Notes: generated from the letters alone by a model not told the origin. 27,919 nt of DNA from Croceibacterium_A sp039920345 (GCA_039920345.1 JBDSDZ010000157.1:1-27919), one strand, 5' to 3'; shown: positions 13,926-22,904, counted from the stretch's first letter. A program made the numbers and translations.

Positions 13926-14056
13926 GCCAGGATACCCGCAACCGAGTGCACTTGCGCCGCGCTGACGGCGAGGCCGTTGACCAGCAATGTGCCGCTGATG
14001 AAAAGCGCACCGACAACGGCAAGTGCGTGGCGCATGAAGTAAGAAACGTTGGTCAT
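13922..14056 (-). CDS. Small single-TM peptide upstream of second PspC gene (44 aa)
   Basis: The ATG at 14056 is preceded by GGGGA. The product is 44 residues with hydrophobic residues at about 11-32 and a short polar end. It overlaps the PspC-like gene by ATGA. It is the first ORF after the sigma-54 box at 14111-14126, which mirrors the 51-residue peptide at the head of the main psp operon. Hydrophobic composition and position are alike, but clear sequence homology between the two peptides cannot be claimed by eye. No known family is recognised. Confidence 0.7.
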   Translation of the reverse strand: MTNVSYFMRHALAVVGALFISGTLLVNGLAVSAAQVHSVAGILA

Positions 14057-14110
14057 GGTATATCCCCTATTAGTCCAAACTGGCGGCCAATCCGCCGATG
14101 AAAGACTGAT

Positions 14111-14126
14111 TGCATAAGCCGTGCCA
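14111..14126 (-). promoter_or_regulatory. Sigma-54 (-24/-12) promoter of the second psp-type operon
   Basis: Read on minus, TGGCACGGCTTATGCA has the invariant GG and GC with spacing identical to the pspA promoter, and the preceding bases AAAT are also the same. Transcription would start near 14100, about 45 bases before the ATG of the 44-residue peptide. About 49 bases upstream of the -24 box lies AATTTTTGA (minus strand; 14169-14177 on plus), like the run in front of the pspA promoter. A 7-bp dyad AAACGGC/GCCGTTT (14135-14141 / 14150-14156) lies between. No recF promoter could be picked out in the rest of 14057-14281. Confidence 0.85.
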
Positions 14127-14281
14127 ATTTGAAGAAACGGCGGTTTTCTGCCGTTTTTGGATGGAGCGTCAAAAATTCTCCGAAAACTGACCGCCGTGAG
14201 TTGGGAATTTTCACCACATATCGGCGGAAGGCTTTTGCGGTGGTCTCGCACCGCGCCTTCGCCTAACCCTCGGCCTGACCC

Positions 14282-15370
14282 ATGGCGCTCGATCGCATCA
14301 CCCTGACCCACTTCCGCAACCATGCCGCGAGCCGTCTCGATGGCAGTGCGAAGCTCAACCTGCTGGTGGGCGACAATGGCGCGGGCAAGACCAACGTGCT
14401 CGAGGCGCTGTCGCTGTTCGCGCCGGGCCGCGGGTTGCGCCGCGCGCCGCTGGCGGAGATCGCCTCGGCCGGCGGGCCGGGCGGGTTCACCGCCAGCGCG
14501 CAGCTTGATTGCGGCGACCGGCGCGAGGCGATCACCCTGGGCACCGGCACCGCAGGCGAGCGCCCGAACCGGCGCCTGGTCCAGGTCAACGGCGCTGAAA
14601 CCAGCGCGGTCGCGCTCGGCGAGTGGCTGGCGATGGGCTGGCTGACCCCTTCGATGGACGGGCTATTTGCCGACAGCGCAGGGGCGCGGCGGCGCTACCT
14701 TGATCGGCTGGCGCTGGCGCTCGATCCGGGCCACGCGCGGATTGCGGCGCGGTTCGAGGTGGCGCTGCGCGAACGCAACCGGCTGCTCAGCGCAGAAGCG
14801 CGGCCCGATGCGCACTGGCTCGACGCGATCGAAGCGCAACTGGCGCAGGCCGGGGCCATGCTGGCTGCGGGGCGCGCCGCGCTGGTCGAACGCTTGTCTG
14901 CCGCGTTGGCAACTATGGCCGAAGGTCCGTTTGCGCACCCTGCCCTTGCCTATGTTCCCGGCGGCCCGCTGGGTGCGCTTGAACTGGCAGGTGCGCTGGC
15001 AGCGAGCCGCGAACGCGACCGCGCGGCGCAGCGCACTCTCACCGGACCGCACCGCGATGAATTGCAGGTCACACTGGCCGTCAAGGCGATGCCCGCCGTC
15101 TCGTGTTCGACCGGCGAGCAGAAGGCGATGCTGATCGCGATTACGCTCGCCCATGCCGACCTTGCCGCTGCCGGCCGGCCCGGGGTGCTGCTACTCGACG
15201 AAGTCGCCGCGCACCTCGATCCGGTACGCCGCGCGGCATTGTTCGAACGGCTGCGCAGCGGCGGCGCGCAGGCCTGGCTGACCGGGACCGAACTGGCGCC
15301 CTTTGCCGATATCGAAGCCGAAGCGGCCGTTTGGCGCGTGGCGGGCGGCGCGGTCGAGCGAGTGTCCTAG
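14282..15370 (+). CDS. recF: DNA replication and repair protein RecF
   Basis: The product is 362 residues with an SMC-like ABC ATPase fold. Walker A is GDNGAGKT (30-37). Near the C-terminus are TGPHRDELQV, CSTGEQKAML (signature) and VLLLDEVAAHLD (Walker B). RecF helps load RecA at single-strand gaps. The usual dnaA-dnaN-recF-gyrB neighbourhood is not seen here. Its stop and that of the convergent esterase gene share one CTAG (15367-15370). Confidence 0.95.
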   Translation: MALDRITLTHFRNHAASRLDGSAKLNLLVGDNGAGKTNVLEALSLFAPGRGLRRAPLAEIASAGGPGGFTASAQLDCGDRREAITLGTGTAGERPNRRLVQVNGAETSAVALGEWLAMGWLTPSMDGLFADSAGARRRYLDRLALALDPGHARIAARFEVALRERNRLLSAEARPDAHWLDAIEAQLAQAGAMLAAGRAALVERLSAALATMAEGPFAHPALAYVPGGPLGALELAGALAASRERDRAAQRTLTGPHRDELQVTLAVKAMPAVSCSTGEQKAMLIAITLAHADLAAAGRPGVLLLDEVAAHLDPVRRAALFERLRSGGAQAWLTGTELAPFADIEAEAAVWRVAGGAVERVS

Positions 15371-16095
15371 GGCGCTTTGGGCAGCGCCTTGGCCACGTCA
15401 TCCGCCGTCGCCGCTACCATCGCATCGACCCCGGCTGCCGTTGGATGGACATGGTCGGCCTGCTGCAGCGCCGGCTTGCCGTAGATCGGCTCCATGAAGA
15501 ACGGCACCAGCGCGGTGCCATACTGGCGCGCAAGTCGCGGATAGAGCCCGTCGAATTCCGCCACAAAGGCATCGCCCATATTGGGCGGCGCGCGCATGCC
15601 CATCAGCAGCACGGGCACATTGCGGCGCTTGAGCTCGTCGAGGATCGCGGTCAGGTTGGCACCGGTTTCGGACGGGGCAATCCCGCGCAGCAAGTCATTC
15701 CCGCCCAGCTCGACAATCGCGAGGTCCGGCCGCGCGGGCATGCTGCCGAGCACGAATGTAAGCCGTTGCCGTCCCGCCGCGCTGGTATCGCCGGAAACGC
15801 CCGCGTTGGTGACCCGCGCGTTGATACCCTGAGCGCGCAAGGCGGTTTCAAGCTTCGCCGGATAGGACTCGCGGCTGCCCAGCCGGTATCCGGCAAACAG
15901 GCTGTCACCAAAGGCGAGGACGCGGCGTTCCGGGCCAGAGACCGGGGCGGCGACCGGTGCGGCGACCGGTGCGGCTACAGGCGGCGCCGATGGCGCGACG
16001 GCCACCGCCTGCGACGGCGTCGGCGTGGGGGTGTTGCCTTCGCAGCCCGCCACCAGAGCCATCGCCAGGATCACCGACAGGCCGCGACATTTCAT
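15367..16095 (-). CDS. tesA: TesA-like GDSL lipase/arylesterase, lipoprotein
   Basis: The product is 242 residues. A signal peptide with lipobox LVAGC (Cys18) predicts a lipoprotein. A Pro/Ala/Thr linker follows with the repeated unit PVAA (about 39-52, encoded by a 12-bp tandem repeat near 15945-15980). The SGNH hydrolase domain has GDSLFAGY (nucleophile Ser65), GGND and DHVHPTAAG (catalytic Asp/His). It hydrolyses acyl esters or thioesters in the periplasm. It is divergent from the ybbA/ybbP-like genes, as in E. coli tesA-ybbAP. Confidence 0.9.
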   Translation of the reverse strand: MKCRGLSVILAMALVAGCEGNTPTPTPSQAVAVAPSAPPVAAPVAAPVAAPVSGPERRVLAFGDSLFAGYRLGSRESYPAKLETALRAQGINARVTNAGVSGDTSAAGRQRLTFVLGSMPARPDLAIVELGGNDLLRGIAPSETGANLTAILDELKRRNVPVLLMGMRAPPNMGDAFVAEFDGLYPRLARQYGTALVPFFMEPIYGKPALQQADHVHPTAAGVDAMVAATADDVAKALPKAP

Positions 16096-16143
16096 TACGC
16101 TGGTCTCCTTGTAGCCCCCCGGTCCCTATGCCATCTCCGCAGC

Positions 16144-16848
16144 GTGACAAGTCCCCCCGAAAATCCGGCAGCGATCGAGGCGCGCGCGCTGCGCCTGACC
16201 CTTGGCGACGGCGAGGCCGCGGTGGAGATCCTGCGCGGCATCGACCTGACCGTGGCGGCGGGCGAAACGCTGGCGCTGCTCGGCCCCTCGGGCTCGGGCA
16301 AGAGCTCGCTGATGGCGCTGTTCACCGGGCTCGAACGCGCCAGCAGTGGATCGCTCACCGTCGCCGGGGCCGATTTTGCTGCGCTTGGCGAAGACGAACT
16401 GGCCCGGGCCCGGCGCGGCCGCATCGGCATCGTGCTGCAGGCCTTCCACTTGCTGCCGACGATGACCGCGCAGGAAAACGTCGCCACCCCGCTCGAACTG
16501 GCCGGGGAAACGGGTGCGTGGGAACGCGCGGCGGCTGAACTCGCTGCCGTCGGCCTCGGCCACCGGCTGACGCACTACCCGGCGCAGCTTTCGGGCGGCG
16601 AGCAGCAGCGCGTGGCCATTGCCCGCGCCATCGCGCCGCGCCCGCCGTTGGTGTTTGCGGATGAACCGACTGGCAATCTCGACGCCGCGACCGGAGCGGA
16701 TGTGATCGAACTGCTGTTCGCCCGCCGGGCCGAAACGGGGGCCACGCTGGTGATCATCACCCATGACGAAGCCCTGGCCGCCCGCTGCGACCGCGTGGTC
16801 ACGCTGGCCGACGGGCGCATCGCGAACGACACGTCGCGTGCAAAATAA
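16144..16848 (+). CDS. ybbA: ABC transporter ATP-binding protein (YbbA/LolD-like)
   Basis: The product is 234 residues from the GTG at 16144; the longer open frame upstream crosses the tesA gene and is not real. Walker A is GPSGSGKS, the Q-loop is in VLQAFHLLP, the signature is LSGGEQQRVAIARA, Walker B is PLVFADEPTGNLD and the H-loop is in VIITHDEALA. This is the MacB/LolD/YbbA class of MacB-type exporters. It pairs with the permease encoded at 16918. In the tesA-ybbA-ybbP arrangement it probably moves lipid-like substrates or supports envelope maintenance. Confidence 0.93.
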   Translation: MTSPPENPAAIEARALRLTLGDGEAAVEILRGIDLTVAAGETLALLGPSGSGKSSLMALFTGLERASSGSLTVAGADFAALGEDELARARRGRIGIVLQAFHLLPTMTAQENVATPLELAGETGAWERAAAELAAVGLGHRLTHYPAQLSGGEQQRVAIARAIAPRPPLVFADEPTGNLDAATGADVIELLFARRAETGATLVIITHDEALAARCDRVVTLADGRIANDTSRAK

Positions 16849-16917
16849 GGCTTTCCTACAGACCTTCAATCATGAAATAACCGATTTGGTGTCTTATCTT
16901 CAGGATTCTAACCTAAC
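16849..16917 (+). other. AT-rich gap between ybbA-like and ybbP-like genes
   Basis: These 69 bases are clearly more AT-rich than the surrounding coding DNA and contain no ORF. The permease reading frame begins directly after them at a TTG with no strong ribosome site, which is unusual for an ABC pair that normally overlaps. They could hold a promoter or a translation control element. Confidence 0.5.
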
Positions 16918-19449
16918 TTGACCGCGCGCGCTTCTGGACTTGGCTGGACAGCCGCCTGGCGCATCGCCCGGCGCGACCTGCATCGCCGTTTTCGCGGGCT
17001 GCGGCTGCTCTTGGTGTGCCTGTTCCTGGGCGTGGGCGCGCTGGCCGCGATCGGCTCGCTGACCTCGGCGATCCGCGACCAGCTGGCCTCGCAGGGCCGC
17101 ACGATTTTGGGCGGCGATCTCGAAGTCGAAGTCTGGCAGCGCCCGCTCAGCGACGACGAGGGCAAGTACCTCGCCCAGTACGGCTGGCTGTCGCGCGGCC
17201 TCAGGATGCAGGCTATGGCCAGCACCTCGGCGGCCACGACCCCGATCGAACTCAAGGCGGTCGATGCGTTGTGGCCGCTCTACGGGGCGCTGACCCTGAA
17301 GGACGGCAGGCAGGTCGGTTCGCCCGATCCCGGTACCGCCTGGCTGTCTGAGGGCGCGGCCGAGCGGCTCAGCGTCAAACCGGGCGACACCATCCGTATC
17401 GGCAGCGCCGATGTACGTGTTGGCGGGATTATTGCCGACGAGCCTGACCGGTTGTCCGAAGGTTTTGCGCTCGGCCAGACGGTCATCGTCTCGCTCGACT
17501 TGCCGGCACGCGCGGGCCTGACCCTGCCCGGCGCGATGTACCAGTCGAAGACCCGGATCGCGCTGAGCCGCGCAAGCGATCCAGCCGCTGTCGAAGCAGA
17601 CCTCAAAGCGCGCTTCCCCGACGCCGGATTCTCCGTCCGCACCCGCGACCGCGCTTCGCCGGGCGCAGAGCGGTTCGTTTCGCGCATGGGGCAGTTCCTC
17701 ACGCTGGTCGGCCTCGCCGCGCTTGCCATCGCGGGCATCGGTATCGGCGGCGGAGTTGCCTCCTACCTCGACGCGCGCCGCGCAAGTGTGGCCACGCTCA
17801 AGATCCTCGGCGCTACCAGCCGCGACATTGCCCGCATTTACGCGCTACAGATCGGCGCGGCCGCGCTCGTCGGATCGCTGGCGGGTATCGTGGCGGGCGT
17901 GGCAGTCACGCCGCTGCTGTCGAAAGCTCTGGGTGACTTGCTGCCGGTCCGCGCCGGGCTGGTGATCGATGTCCCCTCGCTGGTGCGGGCAAGCCTGTTC
18001 GGCCTTTTGGTGGCGCTGGTATTCGCCGCCCCGCCGATCATGCGCGCGCGCGATTTTCCGGCGATGGCGCTGATGCGGGCGCGGGTTGCGCCCCTCGCAC
18101 GGGCGTGGCGCGGAGCGGTTGTTCCGGTGGCCGTGGGCCTGGCCGGTATCGCCGCGTTGGCGCTGATCGGCTCGCCGCAGCCGGGGCTGAGCGCGATGTT
18201 CCTCGGCGGCGCGGCGGCGATGCTGGGGCTGCTGGCGCTGCTTGGCATGGCCATCCGCCGTTTCGCGAGCCGGTTGCCGCGGCCGGGCAATCCAATTGCC
18301 CGCGCCGGGCTCGCCAACCTCTACCGGCCGGGATCATCGACCGGGGCGCTGGTCACTGCACTCGGCTTTGGCTTGTCGGCGTTCGTGCTGCTGGCGGGGG
18401 TCCAGACCAGCCTTGACGGCAACATCCGCCGCTCGGTGCCCGCCCGCGCGCCGGATTACTTCGTGCTCGACGTCCCGCGCGACAAGCTTGCAGCGTTCGA
18501 AGCCACTGTCGAACAACAAGCCCCGCGCTCCGCCGTGGACGCCGTTCCGACGCTGCGCGGCGCGATCCTCGCCTATGGCCCGAAAGACCGTCCGCATGTG
18601 GTCAGCGAGATGGCAGAACTGCCCGAAGGCGCCTGGGCGCTGCGCGGGGAACGCGGCCTGACGTATTCCGAGGCCTTGCCGGAGGGCAATTCGCTGGTTG
18701 CCGGGCGCTGGTGGCCCACGAATTATACGGGCGAGCCGCTGGTCTCGGTCGATGCCGACCTGGCGCAAGCCGCCGGGCTCAAGCTGGGTGATTACCTGAC
18801 CATCGGCCTGCTCGGCACCGAGCGCAGCGCGCGGATTGCCAATTTCCGCCGCATCGACTGGGATTCGATGGGGTTCAACTACGTGCTGGTGTTCTCGCCC
18901 AATGCGCTGGAGGACGCCCCGCACAACCTTGCGGCCACGATTTCGCTCCCCCCCCATGAGCCGGCAGGCGGACTGCTGCGCGCGCTGGTGCGCGGTTTTC
19001 CCTCTAGCTCGGTGATCGAAGTGGGCCCGCTGCTGACCGAAGCGCGGGCAATCCTCGACCAGGTCTCGCTGGCGATCCTGGCTGCCGCCTCGGTCGCAGT
19101 GCTGGCGGGCATTGCCGTGCTGCTCGGCGCGATCGCCGCAGCGCGCGCGGCGCGGACCTACGACACGGTGATCCTGCGCGTGCTTGGCGCCAGCACGCTG
19201 CAATTGCTGGCCATGCAACTCGCCGAATTCGCGCTGCTGGCCGCTTTGCTCGCGGCCGTGGCGCTGGCGCTCGGCACCGGCCTTGCCTGGCTGGTGATTA
19301 CCCAGTTGTTCGAGTTCGACTGGCTGCCCGACTGGCCCGAAATCCTCGGCGTGCTGGGCACCGGGATCGCGCTGGTGCTGGCCTTCGCGCTGGGCGCCTC
19401 GCTCCCGCTATTGCGAGCGAAGCCGGCCCAGGCGCTCAGGTCACTTTAG
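16918..19449 (+). CDS. ybbP: FtsX-like ABC permease (YbbP-like)
   Basis: The product is 843 residues. The likely start is TTG at 16918, which gives a positively charged N-terminus (WRIARRDLHRRFRGLRLL) before TM1 (about 30-50); no ATG stands in a better place. Two FtsX-type halves are seen. The first has a large extracytoplasmic domain and three TM helices around 255-380 (GQFLTLVGLAALAIAGIGIG and following). After a middle hydrophobic set near 395-500 comes a second periplasmic domain and three last helices at about 710-840. This is the 10-TM YbbP/DUF214 architecture. It works with the ATPase encoded upstream. Confidence 0.9.
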   Translation: MTARASGLGWTAAWRIARRDLHRRFRGLRLLLVCLFLGVGALAAIGSLTSAIRDQLASQGRTILGGDLEVEVWQRPLSDDEGKYLAQYGWLSRGLRMQAMASTSAATTPIELKAVDALWPLYGALTLKDGRQVGSPDPGTAWLSEGAAERLSVKPGDTIRIGSADVRVGGIIADEPDRLSEGFALGQTVIVSLDLPARAGLTLPGAMYQSKTRIALSRASDPAAVEADLKARFPDAGFSVRTRDRASPGAERFVSRMGQFLTLVGLAALAIAGIGIGGGVASYLDARRASVATLKILGATSRDIARIYALQIGAAALVGSLAGIVAGVAVTPLLSKALGDLLPVRAGLVIDVPSLVRASLFGLLVALVFAAPPIMRARDFPAMALMRARVAPLARAWRGAVVPVAVGLAGIAALALIGSPQPGLSAMFLGGAAAMLGLLALLGMAIRRFASRLPRPGNPIARAGLANLYRPGSSTGALVTALGFGLSAFVLLAGVQTSLDGNIRRSVPARAPDYFVLDVPRDKLAAFEATVEQQAPRSAVDAVPTLRGAILAYGPKDRPHVVSEMAELPEGAWALRGERGLTYSEALPEGNSLVAGRWWPTNYTGEPLVSVDADLAQAAGLKLGDYLTIGLLGTERSARIANFRRIDWDSMGFNYVLVFSPNALEDAPHNLAATISLPPHEPAGGLLRALVRGFPSSSVIEVGPLLTEARAILDQVSLAILAAASVAVLAGIAVLLGAIAAARAARTYDTVILRVLGASTLQLLAMQLAEFALLAALLAAVALALGTGLAWLVITQLFEFDWLPDWPEILGVLGTGIALVLAFALGASLPLLRAKPAQALRSL

Positions 19450-19835
19450 GCGAACGTTGCCGAATGAGGCGGTTCTTTCGGATCCGGGCCGAACCGATTG
19501 GAGCCTTCGGTGCCGTCCATGACATAGAAGACCAACAGGACGATGGCACCGATTATCGGCACCAGCACGATCAGGAGCCACCAGCCCGACCGATCGGTGT
19601 CGTGAAGTCGCCGGATACCGACCGCAATACTCGGGATCAATGTCGCCAGCAGCAGTAGCACCGTCAGCGGACCATAAAGGCCCGCGACCATCCCATTAAT
19701 GCCCAGCACCGTTTCCACGATGTTCGTCACAATGCTCAGAACAACGATAAACAACGTGTACATCCAATATTCCATTCGCTGCGATCTGCCGGAGAATTCG
19801 GCATAACGACGTAGCGGCATCAACATCCATTCCAT
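19446..19835 (-). CDS. DUF805 membrane protein
   Basis: The product is 129 residues from the ATG at 19835, with a G-rich ribosome site (GGGGGGAA) upstream. The family pattern is an N-terminal YAEFSGRSQRMEYW motif, several hydrophobic segments (about 28-48, 57-76, 92-112), and RRLHDTDRSGWWLL (84-97) between the last two. DUF805 proteins are small inner-membrane proteins of unknown function. The stop overlaps that of the convergent permease gene. Confidence 0.9.
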   Translation of the reverse strand: MEWMLMPLRRYAEFSGRSQRMEYWMYTLFIVVLSIVTNIVETVLGINGMVAGLYGPLTVLLLLATLIPSIAVGIRRLHDTDRSGWWLLIVLVPIIGAIVLLVFYVMDGTEGSNRFGPDPKEPPHSATFA

Positions 19836-19900
19836 GGCAAGTTCCCCCCTTTTTGCCTTGCTGTACGCAAGCCAACACAGAACAGCCAAAGTGGCAAACA

Positions 19901-19927
19901 AAAAAGGGGACCCGAAGGCCCCCTTTT
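19901..19927 (-). terminator. Intrinsic terminator of the TonB-dependent receptor gene
   Basis: Read on minus, AAAAGGGGGCC-TTCG-GGTCCCCTTTT forms a GC-rich stem closed by a UUCG tetraloop on a C-G pair, one of the most stable RNA hairpins. A T-run follows. It lies 24 bases beyond the receptor stop codon. The A-run on the other side may make it partly bidirectional. Confidence 0.9.
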
Positions 19928-19950
19928 CGGTCACGCTGCGGCGGTCCGGC

Positions 19951-22668
19951 CTACCACTTAAAGCGCAGCGTTGCCCCGTAGGTGCGCGGATCGTTCGGAT
20001 AGCCCGAGATGCCGCGCGGCTGGGCCGGGGAATCGAACACCACGCCCACGTCGCGGCTGTCGAGCAGGTTGCGGCCCCAGACACTGAAGCTGAGCCCGTT
20101 GTCGAACTCGTAACCGAGCGAAGCGGTCAGGTCGTTGACCTCGCGCGTAAACTGAGCCGCCGCTGCCAGCGCCGCGGCCGAGCTGGCAATCGAACCATCG
20201 GGATTGCGCGTCAGGAAGCCCGGCAGGCCTTCGATCAACTGCACCCGGTCCTGCCACAGATAGGAAATACGCGGCACCAGGTTGCCGTGACCCACCCGCG
20301 CTTCGTATTGCGCGCCGACGATGACGGTCCACGAAGGAATGCCCGCCGGTCGGGTGCCCGAAAGATCGCCCACGGCGGAAATCTGGAAGCTGTCGTAAAC
20401 CGGGTCGAGGTACGTGACACCCAGGTTCAGCGTCAGCGCATCGGCCACGGTTGCCTGGCCTTCGAATTCAACGCCCTTGGTGCTTTGCTTGCCCGCATTG
20501 AGCAGGACGAAGCCCGAGCCAGTGAAGATATTCGACTGGAACCCTTTGATCTGCTGGTCGAACACCGCCAGGTTGGCCGAGATGCCGCCCTGGTTGAACT
20601 TGGCACCGAGCTCGAACACCCGCGAATCTTCGGGCGAAGCGAAACGGCTGCCCGAGGTCAGGTTATTGAGCCCAAGCCCGGCGGCGATAATCGCCTGCCG
20701 GTCGATCGCGGTCGGGCGGCTGTCACGCGACAGGTTGACCGAGCTCGCCTTGAATCCGGTGGCGTAGCTTGCATAGAGGTTCAGCGCGGTGTTCAAATCG
20801 TACGCCAGCCGAATGGTGTAGCTGAAGTCGCTGTCGTGCGTCTTGCCGTCCTCCACCGCGTTGGGGACGTTGAGGAACGGCGGCATGAACTGCAGCGCCC
20901 GCAGCGGCGCGAGCGGGTTAGCCTGCGGATTGTTCTGGTTGGCAACGGCATAAGCCGTCGCACCGGTCACAACCTGCCCATAGGCAGCCGGGTTACCCAT
21001 GGCGAAGGCGCCGATTTCGGCTGCAGTGGCCGAGCGGCCAAGCCCCAGGGCATTGCCCACCGTCTGCGCCACGGCGCCCTGCAACAGCAGGGTGCGGCGG
21101 AATGTGGCGTATTGCGGGGCGTCGAGGTTAATGCCCGAGAACACGTCGCTCGAAACCGCATTGGTGACGAAGGTCTTGCGGTCGTTGGTGTAGTTGCCGC
21201 CAAGCGTAAGCACGAGATCGTCGGTCAGGTTGAAATTCACCTCACCGAAGGCCGAGATCGCATGGCTCTTGAGTGTATAGGCTTCGTTGAAGCCCTGTCC
21301 GCCGAGCAGGAACTGGCCTGCATAACTGCGCCCGTCGGCTGCCCCGAAGGCACCTTCAAGCGTGGGCAGGCTGAGCGCCCCGCCCGATAGCTGTTGCACT
21401 AGCAGGTTGGCGTAGGGCCGGAACTGGGTACCGTAGATCAGCCTGTTCTGCTGATCGACGTCCTCGTTAATGTAGAACGCCCCGAGCAGGACATCGAGCC
21501 GATCGCCAACTTTGCCGGCCAGGCGCACTTCCTGCGTAAAGGTCCCGACATCGAGGTCCTGCGAGTTGGGGTAGATCAGGTCGGCGCTGGTGAAGTCGGA
21601 ATCCTGGAAGGTAACCGCGTTGGTCTTGCGATAGGCACTGATCGAAGTCAGCGTGAATTTGCCGACGTCGTAGTCCAGCTCGACCGAGCCGCCGTAGTTC
21701 TTGATGGCGTTGGTCGAATTGTAGTTATTGTAGATCACGCCGCTGAACCGGTCGGCCGGCAAGTTGACCTGCCCGCCCAGTGCCCGGATGGCGGGCGTCG
21801 CCAAGCCGTCCTGCAAGTTCACGACGGCGCAGCAATTTTCGCTGATCTTGTCGTAATCGGCGATCATGCGCGCCTTGAAGCCGTGGCCGCCTTCGAGCAG
21901 GAACTGCCCGCGCACGAACCAGCGATCGCGGTCATTGGCGCGGTCGCCGGTGCCAAGGTCGCGGAAGAAACCGTCCCGCTGGTTGGTGCCGGCCGCCAGG
22001 CTGACCGCGGCGGAATCGCTCAGCGGGCCGGTGACCAGGCCCTTGAGGATCACCTGGTTGTAATTGCCATAGGTCGCTTCGGCGGCGCCGCCGAAGGTGA
22101 ACTGCGGCTCCTGCGTCGAAATCGAGATCACGCCGGCCGAGGCGTTCTTGCCGAACAGCGTCGACTGCGGCCCGCGCAGTACTTCGATCCGCTGCACATC
22201 GGGCAGGTCGGTAATCTGCGACACCGTCTTGGACCGGTACACCCCGTCGACGAACACGCCGACCGACGGTTCGATGCCGGCGTTGTTGGCGCCGTTGCCG
22301 AAGCCGCGGATGAAGAAGTTGGTCGAGCCGACGCTCTGCCGCTGGCCCACGCTGAGCGAAGGGACCACGGTCTGCAAGTCGCGCAAGTCGCGGATCTGGC
22401 CGCGCTCGATAGTTTCGGCGGTGGTCACTGTGACGGCGACGGGAACGTCCTGCAGGGTCTTTTCGCGCTTGGTCGCGGTAACCACGATCAGGTTGCCAGT
22501 GCTGGAATCCTCGTCCGCACTGTATTCATCGGAATCGGCCGGGGCGCTGCTCGCCGCTGGTTGATCCTGGGCTGAAGCGACGGCTGGAACGCACAGTCCC
22601 GCAGCGGCCGATCCTGACAACAACAATGCGCGCAACAACGCAGCCTTACCGGCACCGACTTTTACCAT
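19951..22668 (-). CDS. TonB-dependent outer-membrane receptor
   Basis: The product is 905 residues. The start at 22668 (MVKVGAGK) is preceded by AGGAGAG; the in-frame ATG 15 bases earlier overlaps that ribosome site. A signal peptide ends at about ASA-QD. After an acidic Ser/Asp-rich stretch the plug domain opens with VVTATKREKTLQDVPVAVTV and contains VFVDGVYR and the EVLRGPQSTLFGKNA box. The remaining about 650 residues are a beta-barrel, and the C-terminus YGATLRFKW has the aromatic end used for Bam insertion. The substrate cannot be told; no transport genes adjoin it. It belongs to the large sphingomonad receptor class often tied to aromatic or complex carbon sources. Confidence 0.93.
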   Translation of the reverse strand: MVKVGAGKAALLRALLLSGSAAAGLCVPAVASAQDQPAASSAPADSDEYSADEDSSTGNLIVVTATKREKTLQDVPVAVTVTTAETIERGQIRDLRDLQTVVPSLSVGQRQSVGSTNFFIRGFGNGANNAGIEPSVGVFVDGVYRSKTVSQITDLPDVQRIEVLRGPQSTLFGKNASAGVISISTQEPQFTFGGAAEATYGNYNQVILKGLVTGPLSDSAAVSLAAGTNQRDGFFRDLGTGDRANDRDRWFVRGQFLLEGGHGFKARMIADYDKISENCCAVVNLQDGLATPAIRALGGQVNLPADRFSGVIYNNYNSTNAIKNYGGSVELDYDVGKFTLTSISAYRKTNAVTFQDSDFTSADLIYPNSQDLDVGTFTQEVRLAGKVGDRLDVLLGAFYINEDVDQQNRLIYGTQFRPYANLLVQQLSGGALSLPTLEGAFGAADGRSYAGQFLLGGQGFNEAYTLKSHAISAFGEVNFNLTDDLVLTLGGNYTNDRKTFVTNAVSSDVFSGINLDAPQYATFRRTLLLQGAVAQTVGNALGLGRSATAAEIGAFAMGNPAAYGQVVTGATAYAVANQNNPQANPLAPLRALQFMPPFLNVPNAVEDGKTHDSDFSYTIRLAYDLNTALNLYASYATGFKASSVNLSRDSRPTAIDRQAIIAAGLGLNNLTSGSRFASPEDSRVFELGAKFNQGGISANLAVFDQQIKGFQSNIFTGSGFVLLNAGKQSTKGVEFEGQATVADALTLNLGVTYLDPVYDSFQISAVGDLSGTRPAGIPSWTVIVGAQYEARVGHGNLVPRISYLWQDRVQLIEGLPGFLTRNPDGSIASSAAALAAAAQFTREVNDLTASLGYEFDNGLSFSVWGRNLLDSRDVGVVFDSPAQPRGISGYPNDPRTYGATLRFKW

Positions 22669-22788
22669 GGCTTCTCTCCTCATTCCGGTCTGGCGGCGCC
22701 TCTTCGCGAGTGCTCCCGGCAGGCCGAACGACCTTCACAGCGCGTGATAGGCCCCGAGAAGTTCAGAGACAATTAGCCTTTAGATATG

Positions 22789-22799
22789 CGGTAACACCG
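22789..22799. promoter_or_regulatory. Small palindrome in receptor/glycosyltransferase intergenic region
   Basis: CGGT-AAC-ACCG is a perfect 4+4 dyad about 120 bases upstream of the TonB-receptor ATG and 106 bases before the glycosyltransferase start. AT-rich DNA (22771-22790) next to it could hold a promoter. No Fur-like box is recognised in 22669-22904. Function is a guess. Confidence 0.25.
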
Positions 22800-22904
22800 G
22801 AAACCGATTTTGTGGCTCCAAGGCAACAGATTGGAAAGGCGGGATGGCGGAAAGGCGGCGCTATCAGTCTCGCAATGCGCCAAACCTTGCCGTAAGGGGC
22901 GGCG

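Noticed and set aside
14135..14158. AAACGGC/GCCGTTT followed by T-run on plus as an intrinsic terminator
   Set aside because: No plus-strand gene ends nearby (the transporter stops at 13700), and the element sits upstream of the minus-strand sigma-54 box, so a regulatory dyad is more likely.
15940..15985. Tandem 12-bp repeat as a possible regulatory repeat or CRISPR-like element
   Set aside because: It encodes the Pro/Ala linker repeat PVAA in the TesA-like lipoprotein. Units are directly adjacent without spacers, so it is not a CRISPR array.
15103..16143. Upstream half of the 581-codon open frame that ends with the ABC ATPase
   Set aside because: It crosses the recF end and all of the antisense tesA gene, is Arg-rich and out of phase with known families. 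The ATPase begins at the GTG at 16144.
19834..21390. 518-codon plus-strand ORF opposite the TonB receptor
   Set aside because: Antisense of the receptor gene, whose plug and barrel motifs are clear.
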